A stretch of DNA of 64,000 bases from Strigamia acuminata (taxonomy: Eukaryota > Arthropoda > Chilopoda > Geophilomorpha > Linotaeniidae), in assembly GCA_949358305.1 (NCBI GenBank), contig OX442316.1, forward strand, positions 5,456,001 to 5,520,000, given 5' to 3'. The position numbers and the translations under genes are program-made. Positions 14,301-29,300 of the stretch are shown here, piece after piece. Each line of letters starts with the position of its first letter. The stretch's first letter is position 1. Below the pieces are notes generated by a model, which saw nothing but the letters and a program-made list of their open reading frames with translations, ran no database searches and was not told where the DNA came from.

Positions 14301-17300
14301 CTCGATCATTGCACGTGCTGGAATGGCCGTGGCAGTTGCATGATGGAGTTGGTCGACATTCGCCCAAATCACGTCCGGTTGAAACGCGAGAGTGACCGGA
14401 AGCACAGTTTTGACAGGAGCTTCCAGTGTAACCTGGCGGACACGTGCACTGTTCTACATAAACTGCCGGTTGCTGACCCGTAGCGGTCGGTTGTGGGGTC
14501 GCAGTATCCAAACTGAATCCTATCAAGCTGTTTTGGAATAATAAAAAAAATTATAAATGAATTTATTAATTTATTATGGAGGCTTGAAACCCTCGTTAAT
14601 TTGAAATAGCAAGTATATATTGGTACTTTTAATAGGAATTTGATCTTGATTCTCGTCCAAATACCTCGTACAATGGTATAAAACCTTGACTTACATCTCG
14701 AAATAACATTAAAGCTAATATTTGACCTTGACGGGCATTGCCATTATTTTTAACTGACAAACTGAATAGATACCATTGAAGTGCGATAGCAACACTTCAA
14801 AACTCTTTTCATATTTAGACTCGACTTATCGCAGATGAATGGCCGTCTATTTATAGTGGTTAAATCTAATTTAAGCTCTAATCATTTGGCTGCATTAAAC
14901 ATTAAAGGTTGTTCGCCTCATAATCTACATTACTAGCGATAGTGATAATTCAATGATAAATGTTCCTCTAAAAAACGTTTTATGCGAAACAAATTGCAAT
15001 ATAAATTTAAAGAAACGACTCGCTAACCTTGATTCGAAGAAATTGTCATCATAAACAGCACGAATGAGAAAATTCTCCACGTTCTGCAACACTTTCATTA
15101 TGTCTTCTCTGCGCGCGTCGATTTTCGAATCGAGCATTGTCCACGTTCCCTAACGCCATCAAACACATTTAAATACTCAAAAAAATAAACAATAAACAAT
15201 TTCGCCGCATATTTACCTCCCAGAATCGAGCCTCGACTGGATTTTCGACGCCAGGACGCAAAGCTTCAGGGTGCGAATACGTGATAGTCAAACCATTACC
15301 CTTGAGAATAATATCGGGCGAGGAAGTGGGTGAAGAAGAACTTGTGCGGTACATAACGGTGTATCGAAGATATCCACCATAACTGTTGAGCTATTTACGA
15401 AAAATTGGTTCAACGTAAGCGACAATAAGCAAATTTCGTCAAAATGACGTACCAAATCTCCTTGGTAGTTGCGAGGTAGTGAAAAATAATATTTTATGAA
15501 ACGTGGTTGGCCTTGCTGCACTCTTCTGTCCAGTCGGAATTCCCTGCTTCTCGGACGGAAATCGACCGCGTCTTGGTCGAGTGCGAATTGCGGATCTTGT
15601 AGATTGTACGAGCCACTAGGATCCAGGGACACGGGCGAAATTCCCATCTCAGTTGGTGGCGGCAGCTGACTGACAAACAAGTTGCCACTACTACTGCACT
15701 GATTGGACACACCGAAGCAGAAACAACGAAGACACTCCGACTGAGTGCGCGCATTCGTGTTGAATAGCGGCGGTTGACAAACCCCGGTTGCTGCCAAAAC
15801 CAAATACAAATTACAAATCCGTAGAAATAAGATGGATTTACAATTTTCCAACACTCACAAATGACTACGAGAATTGTGTCCGGAACTCCCAGCACGCTCT
15901 GTTTGTTGTTAATGGCTTCGCAAGTGTATGCACCTTGATCCGTCAATTGTACGTCCCGAATTGTAAGCGTACCCACGCCGTTGTCGTTGGTTGTCGTCAC
16001 TCTCGGTGGAGGTGGAATGTGGCCCCAGTTAAGTCGCCAGTTGATGTACGGCGTTGGGTTACCAATGGCGCGACAAGTGAGAACAACAGTTTCGCCGATT
16101 TGCACGGTTTTTGTCGCAGGTGGCAAATCAACAACGGTAGGAGAAGCTGCGAGTTAAAAACAAGAGTTTTGGATGTAGGCTTAAAAATAGAGTTATTTTG
16201 GTGCGCTTACAGCAACCGATTTCGTCAGATTGGTCCAGGCAATCTCCAACTTGGCTGTCGCATTGAAAACTCTTAGGAATACATTGGTTACCGGAAGCGC
16301 ATTGGTATTCGTCGTAACGACACGCCGAGCCAGGCGGGTTTGTAACTGTAAAAATTAAAGAATTAGAGTTATCGTTAAAATAATGATGTAATAAATAGTC
16401 ACCGCAGTTTTCTTCATCGCTGCTGTCCAGACAGTCATTATCACCATCGCATACCCACAATTTGAGGACACATTTGCGGTTACTGCATTGGAATTCATTG
16501 GGTTCGCACTCGATTCCAGACACAGCTGTAGGGATAGAGATTTATTTGAGCGGAAAGTTGGTAAAACATTGTTTGTCGCTTGATTCTTACGGCAGCTTTC
16601 TTCGTCAGAACCATCCAGACAATCTAGATCGTCATCACAAACGAAAGCTTGTTGAATGCACTGTCCGTTTTTGCAAGTCGCCTCTCCGAGATTACATACT
16701 CCTGGAATCGGAGTGGTAACGGGTTGATCTAATTAAAATTGAATGTATTCGTCAATGTATTTCAACGAGTTTTAATTCGTACAAGACTGTAGACATCAAT
16801 CTTATGCCTTTTTTTATTTTTTGTTAGTTTATTTATAGATAAATAAAACCTTGGCAGTGTGGATAATTTAATGGTATCATTAGTAAAAGACGTATTAATT
16901 TATACTTAAAAAAATGTATCATTTTTCAAATTAAAAATTGGTTTCCTCTTTCTGCTTTCTAATTGAGAAACTGGTCATGTATTGACTGCAAGGTTTCAAA
17001 TTATATAAAAGGCCAAATACTTGTTTTAAAAAATGGAATAATGTTTTTTTTTGGAAATTACAAGAAGAAAACACAATTTCAGCTCAAGGTCTTGATTAAA
17101 GCAAGAAAAAAGACCATTCCAAATTGTACAAGTTAATTATATCACTTACCAAAGAGTTAAGGGAAAAGCAGCGGGTAATAAGAAAAAATAGAAATTAGTT
17201 AAAGCAATAAATAAGAATTAATTTTTTGTAAGATATTCAAAGAAAGGGGAGAAAAAAATCCTATGATTAGTGCTGTAAATCAAAGGTGAGAGGCATTAAA

Positions 17301-20300
17301 TCTGAAGCAGACGTGCATCGTGGACAACACAAGTGTCCTTACATGGATCGACCGTCAAATAGACGGAGCGTGATGTTTGTTCTCCCAAACCGCCACCGAA
17401 AGAGATGGATCGAAGTGTTGTCGTTCGAGGTCCTGAAACTCCCACTACAGAGCAAATATAAGTGCCAGCGTGTTCCATTTGAATATTCGGCATGGTGAGA
17501 CGTCCATGGACATCTGTTGTTCCAGGAGGAAATGGCAAATTGCCTTCCCTGGACCAACGAACTGGCGCTCGTTGTTCGCCCTCGTCTCGGCACTGGAAAA
17601 CCACTTCGCGACCTGGTAATAAACATTTATTTTAAGATACTAATGACATTGGAGTTGGAATTTGTCTCCATTCAGCTGAAATGTAGATTGAAAGAATATT
17701 TTAAAGTGTAATGAGAAGAAAGAGTTGTGTGGACAAAGAAAAAATGCAAACAACTTACTTCTGTGAATCGTTTGGTGGTCGGGGTAAGTCTTCAGATTTA
17801 CGCTTCCTCGAAATGGTTGAATGGCTGATTTAAAAAGAGTGGTAATAAAAAGATATGATTAATAGTCCAGACATAATGTCAAGGGTTGGGACAATAATAT
17901 ACCCACAAAAGTTTAGATCTTTAGCCAATCACTTTTTATTATTTATTTATGACTTTGACGATTTTAAAAATTATAATCATTTTTCTTTATTACTTTTTAA
18001 TTATTTTTTTTAGTTATAAATTATAATTTATAGATTTAAACATGACAAAAATAAAATAAATAGTGAATTATTGTATTTTTATATATTTTAGGAGGACAAA
18101 AATAAAATTTACAGTGAATTATTGTATTTATATTTATAGTAAGATTAATTGTATTTTTATTATATATTTTATCATTAAAGCGATTTCTAATGTCATTTTA
18201 TATGTGGAATTCAAAAATTTGAATCATTTCTGCCATGTAGTATTTAGAATTTATTTTTAAAACAAATTTAGGATTGAATTAATTATTTTTTTATTTTTTC
18301 TCCATCACACTTACGACAATCTAATTCATCAGTAGTGTCGGGGCAATCGTAACGGCCATCACAGCGGTGTTCACGTGTGATACACGGTCCATTCTCACAT
18401 CGAAACTCATCTGCTCTACACGGACGCCACTCTTGAGAGGCGCACAAGGAAAATAACTTATAAAAAAATTTATTTGCTTCCTGTATTTTAATTTTTCTCT
18501 CATTTAGCTGTTTAGAAAGTTGATTTTTCTCGAGATATTATTTAAAAAAAGACGTGAAAGAGTAGAAGAGCAGACTTAAAAGTGGCGTAGCATTTTTAGT
18601 TTGACTATTTTTATACGTGTTGTAAAGAGTCTGTGTTTACAAAGTGCGTTTTATGTCTGTTTGAGCTAGCCACTCCTTCATTTCAAGTGGCGATTACAGG
18701 TCAAGTGCATTAGTAAGCTTGAAAAAATAAAGTGCCACATGTACAGGCATGAAAAGAGAAGAGGAAAGACACGTGGCAAATTTATAACCACTCAAATAAA
18801 TTATTTTTCTTTTAAAAAAAATACTTTTTTCTTTTTTCGTTTTAGTAAACAGGACCCAACACTTTAATGTAAATGTAATTACTTTAAATGTGTACATAAA
18901 ACAAAAGAATTATAATATTTTTTATGGTTTATTAAAAAAAATAAAATTAAAATAAAAAGAAATTCGTTTAGAAAATATAATTAATTATGTCGTTGTGGTT
19001 GAAAGAGTTATTAATTAATTAATATTTATAAACCTGTATATAAAAAGAGGTAGAAATGTGAGCGGGTCAAAAAATATGAATTTATTTAGCAGAGATCCAT
19101 AAAACCGTTTACGTATGGAAGAAAAACGCACGAATCGCCAAAAACATTGCTCGTTGCAGATATACTTACTGCAATTTTGTTCGTCGCTGTAATCACTGCA
19201 GTCGGCCTTTCCGTCGCATTGACTCGAACCTTCTATGCACTTGTCATCACCGCAAGCGAATTGTCCCGGCCGACACGTATCACCTAAAATTCCACAGACG
19301 GAATTATTAATAACCCCATAAAATAGAATTTATCTGCAAATGCCAAGCAATTGAAATCAGGAATGCAGCGCAACTTCACGCGAATAATTTATCAGAAATT
19401 AATAAAAGAGTTTCTTCATAAAGCCGTGGAAATTATTCGCAAAATGTGAAAACTCGTTCTCCAAAAGACCTCCTGCTGCGACTTAAACTTTATCGTCGAG
19501 ATTCATCGATTCGAGCACGTGCACCACATCTGCTTCAAGTCGGAGCAATGAAAATGCTATATCCGAATCCAAAGCGCACTTTTATGCCTCAAACATCTCC
19601 CAAAATCTTTGGATAAAATGCTCGACATTTATTGCACGACGTAAAATCATTGGACACTCACCGCAATGGAACTCATCCGAAAAATCAGAGCAGTCGTAGT
19701 TGTTGTCGCATTGCCGATGGCTCGCGATGCACTGTCCGTTGTCGCAACGGTATTCACCGGGAGCACATTGTAAAAAGCTTTCTGTAACGTTTGAAAAATA
19801 GACGATTAGGGAAGTTGGAAAATCGCAATAAAATTCGATGAGGATCAACAAAACGAAGTGAAAAAGCGGAACAAAACCAAAACAAGTGCAAGTGAGGAGA
19901 AAAAGAATTCAAATTGTGCTTGATATTTGTGAAAATACCACAATTTTGTTCGTCAGAGAAGTCGTTGCAATCATAAACATTGTCGCAACGACGGGAATTG
20001 TCCAGACAAGTGTCTCCGTCGCATTGAAATTGCTGCTCACCGCACAAAGCTGCGAGGAAAAAGAGCAACGACTTGAAGGGACAGATGCAGAGACAAAGAA
20101 AAACACCAAACAAAGCTGAAGCTAAAAATCATAGAAGTTGGTACCGTCGGTGGGTTTCGCAGTACCGTCGCAGTTTTCTTCATCGGACCGGTCGATGCAA
20201 TCGGACCGTCCATCGCAAAAGGCGGTGCTGTGCACGCAGTGACCACTTCTGCACGGCGAATAACCGGGAGGACATCGAGGTGCGGAAGTTTGGATTTCTA

Positions 20301-23300
20301 AGTTGTTAATTCGTGGCAAGTGGTTTGTTTTAGTTTTAACATTAATTTACATACACATAAAACATTTGTCAATATTAAACGTTTGAGAATAAATACCACA
20401 ATCGTCTTCGTCCGAGTTGTCCCTGCAATCACGTCGGTTGTTGCATTTCAGTCGCTCATCAATACAACTTCCATCCGAGCACTGGAATTCATGGGATTGA
20501 CAACCACGACCTGGTAATCATTTTTAATAAACATCTAAGCTTAAATCAACGTTTTCTCTTGTTTTAGGAGTTAAATGAGATCAAAGTGAACAAAGTACAA
20601 GAATAATCGTGAGTAAATAAAATGAGTTTACTGTAAAAATAAAAAAAAACAAGAAAAAATACCAACAAGTTTCACGGTTCAATAGAAACCATTCATGTAC
20701 TAAAATTAGTACCAAAAAATGAAACATTTCAGATAAATTCCACTTAATATGGAAAATTGTTCTTTTTTTCTTTTTCTTTTTACAGTATGCAGTGTGTACA
20801 GCACGAAAATATTAGTCGATTAGTGTACCACAATAAAATTCATCTGTGCCATCAAGACAATCGTATCGACGATCACATCGTCGTCGGTCATCGATACACA
20901 AACCGTCACCGCACTGGAATTCCCCTTCAGCACATCTGGTAACAACTACACACATAACACACATCTCCACATAATTACAACAACAACAACAAATTCCCAC
21001 TTCACTTTACCAGGTCTGTAATCACATCTCAACTCATCACTGTGATCTGCACAATCGATTACCCCATCGCAGACATTCCACAGAGGGATACAAACACCTT
21101 CACCGCAAGGAAACTCATCTTCCCGACACGCTAACAGGACACGACGAGACAAAACGAGACAAAAACAGACACAAAACACAAACAAATATAACAACAAAAA
21201 CACCGGACACCATTTTAGAAATTTGAACTCTACATACGACAGTCTTTTTCGTCGGAGCGATCACTGCAATCGAAATGTCCATCGCATTGCCGTCTAGTGT
21301 CGACGCATTGGCCGTTGTCGCATCGAAATTCGTTGCGTTCGCAGCGTTTTACTGGAAATATTTGCAAACAAAGCCAAAATGGTGAGTAATAAAACGAGAA
21401 AATTTAAAATCGACTCCAAAGGGGTTACGTAAAAATAAAATACCACAATCACGCTCATCCGAACCATCGATGCAATCGAAGCGTCCGTCACAGCGTTTGC
21501 TATGCGGAACACAACGACCATCACCACAAATTAAGTCATCCGGACTACAAACTGGGAACTCTATGACGGAAATAGGGAAAGGGTCTTTCAAAACATCAAC
21601 TTTGTCTAAACAACGAAAATTTAAGGCCAAATAAGTACCGCAATCGGCTTCGTCCGAACCGTCGCGGCAATCTGGTTGGTTATTGCATTGCAGCGATTTG
21701 TCGATGCAACTGCCGTCGTTGCATTTAAATTGGTCGGATCGACATTCTACCAAAGAAAATAAAATAAAAATAAATTAGTACATCTTTAATAAATTTAACA
21801 AAAAAATAGAATTCCAAAGACATGCAATAAAACCGATGAAAACTGACTCTCGTATTGACATTATCTTCGTAACTACCATAAACATTATCACGTGTATATC
21901 AATTTCCCCAACACTTGACATCAGATCAAGCGTAATAATATTTTTTTAAACTGCCATTAATACTTAAGTGTCAATAAAACCCACGTATTCGACGAACTTG
22001 CTAAATAGCAATAATAATACGCAGTACCCTGTGCTGTATCACATCCTTCTTCATCCGATCGATCTCTACAATCCGATCGACCGTCGCATTTCCGTCGAAC
22101 ATCAACGCAAGTTCCATCGTTACACGACATGAAACCGGGTTTACATTGCGTGCAATCGTATTCATCCGAATAGTCTGGGCATTCTGGAAATTCATTGCAA
22201 CGTTTCTCTTCGTCAATACAGCTGCCATCTTTACATTGGAATTTATTAGCTCCACATTCCCCACTGCTGTCGCTACTTCCACCACCACCATTTACATCAC
22301 CACCACCACCACCATCACCAGTGCCAGCTACAAAAAAAAACAATAAAAAAAAACCAAAATTAAAAATCAAAATTTCAAAAAAACAAAAAAATTTTTTTAA
22401 AGAAAAAATATCATTTTGCTCTCATTTACGGCAAGGAAGTTCGTCGGATCTATCATGACAATCGTAGCGACCATCGCACTGACTCTGTGCCGGAATGCAC
22501 GTACCATCATCGCATTCAAACTCGTTCGGCTCACACTCTATTCAAAAAATACATGTTCGCCAAACCAACCCCGAATAACCTCAGACGACAAATTCCCATA
22601 CCACAATTTTCTTCGTCCGCCCCATCGCGGCAATCCGGCCGACGATCGCATCGCCTGTCTTCCGGTATGCACGACTTGTCACCGCATCGAAAGTATCCCG
22701 CCTGACATTCGTCAACAACATCATCTGTAAACAATATTTTTTTTTCTTTCTTGTAAACTGTAGACGAACAACACAATTGACATGCAAATAGAGCGAGGCG
22801 AGAAAGATTGAAACAAAAACGTCGCTTGAAACACGAGATTAAAAAAAAAAAAATCAGAACACGAGAAGTAATTAGCTCGAATGAATGCTAGTCGTAAATT
22901 CAAACTACTCATGCCGAAAATAGACGCAACTCAATACGAAAGTCGGAAACCGCAGTGGAGAAATAAATTAGAAAGAAGCCAAGACACTATATTGTACAAG
23001 GACACACAGGCGAGGCGACGGAGCGAAACTCGAAGCTGTAGAGAAGGACACGGAAACTGCGTGAGGGCAAAGAAATTTGATACCGCAATCCATTTCGTCC
23101 GAATGATCGCGACAATCCGACCGAGAATTACAACGCAGACGTAGATCGATGCAAATCCCATCGGAGATGCACGTAAACTCCAACTCTGAACACGAACTCC
23201 AAGTTGGCGCTAAAACAGCCGAAAAATTAGGCGACCAAATAAAAACTAAAAACTAAATTGGCTGCAAAAAAATTCTCGCATATAAAATGTTAGAACTTCC

Positions 23301-26300
23301 TTTTTTAAATTAATTAATTGTGTAATTTATATAAGCAAATTTTATAGTTTTCGCATGGGCTTGTCAAAGCCTTTGGTGTACATTTCGGGTTATTTGTACA
23401 GATGCTTTGTCCATAAGAAAATTAATGGTAAACATCTGTTTTCTCGATGTAATGGCAAGTTTAAAGCGAAACTTAGTATAAATCTCGTTCTCGGGTGCGT
23501 TTAGGATAAAAAAAACAATTGATTTAATTCAACTGTGTAACGAGATATCGATCGAAATCGAATTGCCTAAGAATTTTTTTGCAGCGCTTTTTTTTCCATC
23601 TGCTGAGAAAATACCTGGAGTTGAAACTATCTGTTCGCAACCAATCTCATCTTCACCTGCCGGACAATTTCTTTTGCCATCGCACTTTTGCTCGTTCGGA
23701 ATGCACGTATTGGCATCATTACAAATGTATCCGAACGGACACGAATCTGGAAAATCCTTCTTACCAACGGACGGACCAGGCCACTAAGTGCTCAACTTAC
23801 CACAGATCAGTTCGTCCATCCCGTCCGCGCAATCGTATTTGCGATCGCACTTTAAGTTCGGATCTAAACACGTTTCGCCATTGTCGCACACGAAATCGGA
23901 CGGCGAACAAGTGGGCACGTGTTCCTCGACTGTAAATCAACACATGACGGTTTTGGAAAACAACCCCAATTGCAAGGAAAAGTGTATACACAACCCCGCT
24001 TGTTTACTCAGAATATAATAGCATGCACTCACCGCCGCCGCAGCCCGATTCATCCGATCTATCGTTACAATCAGCTCTGCCATTACAGCGCAGACGCGAA
24101 TCGATGCAAGCTCCATCCGAACAACGAAACTGATCTTGTGTGCAGCCTTAATTACGACAAAATAAATGAATTAATTGGCTTGTTTGCAACTTTTTGGTTT
24201 GAGTTGAGAAAAATGAAGAAGACAAAAAGGTTTTCAATTAAAAAAAAAAATAGAAGAAAAAGAGAAGCGGCGCAATCCCAAGAAAGATTGCTCACCACAA
24301 CCGCGTTCGTCCTCCCTGTTAATACAGTCTTCAATGCCATCGCAACGCTGCGCAAGAGTCAAGCAAAGTCCATCCGAACAACGGAACTGATCGGGGAGAC
24401 ACGTTGTAGGAGTAGAAGGAGAAGAAACTGCCAAGGTAGAGGAGCAAAATCAAACCACCAATGGCATTTGCTTTTCGCCAATTTGATTGATTCGATTTCC
24501 CAATCTTTGGTTATTTATTACATTACACGCTTTTATTACCGCGCTCTTTGGCTTTTAATTGTTCTAACGTCGCGCGAAATTCGAGAGATTGATTAGTTCT
24601 AACTTTGGTAGTCTTAGTCGCTGCTATTTTTAAACGAACCCAACTTGTCCTCTGCTAAGAGTTATACGCGATACAAATCCTGCGTTACATAAGCTCACCA
24701 CTGATTCATACAAATCCAAGCCAAAAAATGCAAAATTTAAATTTTTAATTCGTAAATAATGTTAAAATCACATTGAAAAGTGCGAGAAAAAAAATTTATC
24801 CTTAATTATAAAAATTTAATTTAATTTCGCATTGAAAATGGCTTAGAAAAGAAAAAGATTGTAGATTTAAAAAGATTTAAATACGGCAATAAATTTTTTT
24901 TTTGTTTTTTTTTGTTTTTCTCAACCCTTTGCAAACTGGCCCAAGTTAACTTTTACTGCTCCAATTTAAATGTCGCTTAAAATCCAAAATTAGCTCCCCA
25001 TCTTATAAACACGGACTCCCAAATCGTTAAAAACCTAAAATATTTTACGGTTATGTAAATAACAATCCGTCAATTAATTGGCCTACACATTTGGATATTT
25101 TTAGAAAAGAAAAAAAAAAGGAATTTTCAAATTTCAGACCCGGCGCTGCAGTGAAGCATAAAGGGGCCGCGCAAAGCAATAAACGCACAATTTCTCGAAT
25201 TTCTCGCAACAAAAACATACTGCATTTCTTTTCGTCCGAGCCATCGGCACAATCTCGCCTGTCGTCGCAACGCGATTTAAGTGGAACGCATGAGCCGTCG
25301 CTGCAACGGAAATTTCCCGGTTCGCATCGCATACCTGAGAGGCCAAACGAAGGTTATTGACGAGAAACAAACACAGTCAAGTCGTGAGTGTGTTATGTCA
25401 CTCGAAAATGCGACATTTTCAACGCAATCCTGCTGCGAACACACCCAAACTTACTGCAGTTTGTCTCGTCCGAACCGTCCTGGCAGTCATGATAGCCGTC
25501 GCAATGGCGCACAGCATCAATGCAGAAGCCATTGTTGCATTTAATTTGCCCGGGTCGACATGCTAAAACACAATTGCACCCATTCAAACACAAGATTGAA
25601 ATTTATATAAGTGGCTACGCTGCAACACAACTGGATTGGATTGAAATTCATAAATGTTTAAAATTTGACATTGATAAATCCAGTTGTTGTCAGTGTGGCT
25701 TCTGCATTTGAGTTTTTTTTGTTTTAAAGGAAATAATATAAAGAGAGCAAGGGAGGAATAAATTCAAAAGATATATATATGTAAATATATAAATAAAAAA
25801 TAAAAAAAAATAAAAAGTTTCAAGTGTTTTGAGTTAAAGTGGACATGAGCAATTGAACTAAGTTAATTAATGAGTTGTGCTAATGCAAGGAATTTGTGAT
25901 GGTGAAAAAAATGATGTTTACAAAAAAAACTGCAAAAAGTAAAAAAAAAATCATTAAAAATTGTCTTGAATAAAAAATATCAAAAAAAAAAAAACGAAAA
26001 ATATAAAAACATAAAAAAATAAAAAATATAAAAAAAAAAAAAAAATTTTTTTGTTAACCCTGTCAACCTTTTACCTATTCTTCAAAAAGTACCAAATGCA
26101 AAAGGGATAAATGAAGTGAAGTGTATGGGAATGAAGCGCTTGCAGCCCCAACTTACGACAGTTGCGTTCGTCCGAACCATCTGGACAATCGACGTGCGAA
26201 TCGCATTGCAAATCCCTCGCAATACACTTGCCGTCTTGGCACTGGAATTCATGCGATGCACATTCGGGATGTGTAACTAAAAATAATTCAAACAAATAAT

Positions 26301-29300
26301 CAAAAAAATTTCAAACACCAAAACCTCCATCAATTCAAAATAATAAACTCAACGAACAGCAATTTCTTTCATCCGAATTATCTGCTGGGCATTCAACATA
26401 TCCGTTGCAACGACTAGAACGACTGATACAATGACCGTCATCACACTGCCATTCCAAATCAGTGCACGCTACAAACCACAAAACAAAATCACACAAACAA
26501 AATTAAAAAAAAAAAATCTTTATTCACAACTCACGGCAATCTCGTTCATCAGCACGTGACGCGTCGGGACAGTCGGGGAACCCGTCGCAGCGCTGATGCA
26601 TTGGAATGCACGTCCCATTATCACATCGAAAATTACCGGGAGAGCAAACGAGACCAGCTGGAATCAAGGCTACAATCAGATTTGCATAGAAATAAGGATG
26701 CACCAAGCTTCACACAGTGACCCTGACTAAAGCAAATTAAATTAACAAAAGAATGTCAAACGTCGGATGAAAAATAATAGAAAGTCCGACATGTTTTCTT
26801 TTTCTTCCGGTTTATGCAAATTTAACACAAAGTATATTATACATCTTTCATACTGCACGTTTTTACGGTTTTCCACACTCCGTTTTATTGTTATTAAAAA
26901 CTTCACCTCGTAAAGAGAGTTCCTTTTAAAGCCGTTTATAATGAAATTTTAAAATAAACGGCCATCCCTTAATTCCCATATAATCATTCTCAAACTTCCA
27001 TCATTCTCCGCTTCTTTACCCTCGTTTCATTTAATTAACGGACAAATTACCGACAACTCAATAGACTTTCCCCCTCTTATTAATAAGCGCAATAAATAAA
27101 ATAACAATTAATCAAAATTGAAACTAAAAGCAAATTATAAAAGGAAATAAAAACTCACTCTCTGGCGACGGGGTTACGGAAGGAGTTGGAGGTATGATAG
27201 GACCATCTCCACAATAATTCTCATCCGAAAAGTCGGGGCAATCGTAATCTTTATTACAAAACTGCGACAATGCTATACACGAGCCGTCCGTACATCGCCA
27301 CTGGTTCGGCTTACAGGGGTCTGAAGTCGTCGATCAAAACACCCACGCAACAACAACAACAAAAGTGTAAAAAAATAAATCAATAAATCGAAAAGTAAAG
27401 TCAACAAAATCATAAAAATCATGCAAATAAGACAACAAATAAATGATAAATCCACCCACACCCGAAGAAAAGGAATGTGCCCCGCCTTAAACCACTCGAC
27501 CGTCGTACGACAATTTCTTATTTCCATTAATTCAAAGCAAATAAAACAAAACAAAACGACTTACGACAAAACGACTCATCGTCTCCATGCGGACAGTCCA
27601 CGACATAATCGCATCGTTGTCGATTGTTGATGCATTGACCACTGGAACACGCAAACTGGCCACTGGGGCACCCGCCCGCGGTCGGACCGGGGACTCGGGG
27701 GTCCGCTAGGATAAATCCAAAGAGGAAAATAAGACCCAACATTTGACAAGACGTGCCCATCGCGCTCCGAGGTCCCATCTGACGGACGCGCGTGCCGATT
27801 ATCGTGACACGCCCACCATCAACCCACCAAGAGATGAGATGGGGACGCCGCCGTTGATTGGAGTGGCGCCACCAACTCGACCGGGATTAGCGTCGACTAT
27901 TGATCGTCCCGAGGGAGGGAGAAGAAATCAAAACAAACACGACTCACATGTGGTGGCAATTGGACACTGCATTTCGTCCTCTCCGCCCGGACAGTCGGCG
28001 TGTCCGTCGCATTTCCGTCGCTCGTCCAAGCACTCGCCATCGTCGCAAGCGAAAGTGTCCGGTGGGCAGGTGACTGGTTCTACGAAAAAAGGGAAAAAAA
28101 CGACAAAATCCCCTTTATTTTCTTCAAATTCCAAGAGAAGAAGAGCTTCGGTGTAATGGACTCGACCCGACACTCATTTATTGATCCGAAGTAGGGGGGG
28201 AAAGCGTATAACGGAAGGGTGGTCTGATGCAGACGCGGCAGTGGTTTATCATCTCGCGAGATGGCGATTTGCCAAACATTCCTGTATGGCATGGCATCCG
28301 CGTGGGTGCACAGGGCGAAACCGACCTTCGTTTTCTCTTTTTGCTTAACCAAGGAATAAGCTTGATGCGGGGGGTGAGGCGGGAACGTGTAATGGGTGGT
28401 TTACGAGCATTTAAAAGCTCCGAGAACCCGTGTTTCTTCGAGGGTTTTGCGGGAGGTTTTTTGCTTGTTTTCGTCGCTCGTTTAAGAAGCCATTTCTAGA
28501 GAAAAGGTCATGTTAAAGCCTTGTGCAACTCTTTTGAGTGTTGGCAGCAGTAGCCAAAACAAAAACGGTTAATCGGTGAAGTGTCGAGTTGAAAAAACAA
28601 GGGGAAATTAATTAAGCTGAATTTGTTTAATTGTTATTTCCATGTTTGAATTTAAGCCTTGTTTGAGAGCTGTTAAGGAGCAGCTTTAAGTCGGGTCTTT
28701 TTGAGGAAACCTTGTAAAACCTCTTTTGCTTTAATGTTGGCTATAACCAGAAAAACAAGGACAACAGATTTGGATACAAGAAACATCCAATTGTGTAAAC
28801 CAACAAAGCAAAATAAGCACAAAAGCACTTAAATACCATTAAAGTTACATCGGGAAAACAGAAGTTTAAACAATACAACTTTTCAAGGAAAAAAAGATAA
28901 AAAGCAACACTAAATAAACTCGATTTCTCGTAATCTACGAGATGAACATTAATCACGAATGCCACAACCACTAAATAACTTATTTTATCATCCGTCATTA
29001 AGAGATAAAACACCTATCTCGTGTTCTATTTTCTTTTCTTTCCTTCCGCAGCCAAAATAAAACAAATTTTGGCATCACTCACAGTCTATACATAGTGATC
29101 ATCCGAGAAATAGTGAGCATTTTTCTAGAATTGAGCGCTATGTAAACAATGTATCAATTCCTACCGCAATCGTATTCGTCGGATCCATCCGGGCACTGAG
29201 GAATTCTGTCGCAAAATTGATGCTGCGGAATACAATCTCCGGTGTTGCATTGGAAATCCGGAAAGCAATTCCCAGTTCCTTCAAAGTGGTAAAAAAAAAG

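Noticed and set aside
20829-20936. Acceptor ttaccag before 20935 as the start of the LDLa-23 exon.
   Set aside because: It breaks the reading frame; the acceptor tgtgtag before 20945 gives a 117-nt phase 1-1 exon like its neighbours.
27527-27778. Minus-strand open frame starting with a signal-peptide-like sequence ([13 protein letters not shown]) directly before an LDLa repeat, suggesting an alternative trol start.
   Set aside because: The hydrophobic residues come from translating the polypyrimidine tract ttttcctctttggatttatcctag, which is the splice acceptor for the exon 27565-27705. That acceptor keeps phase 1 with the preceding exon, so the open frame is fortuitous.
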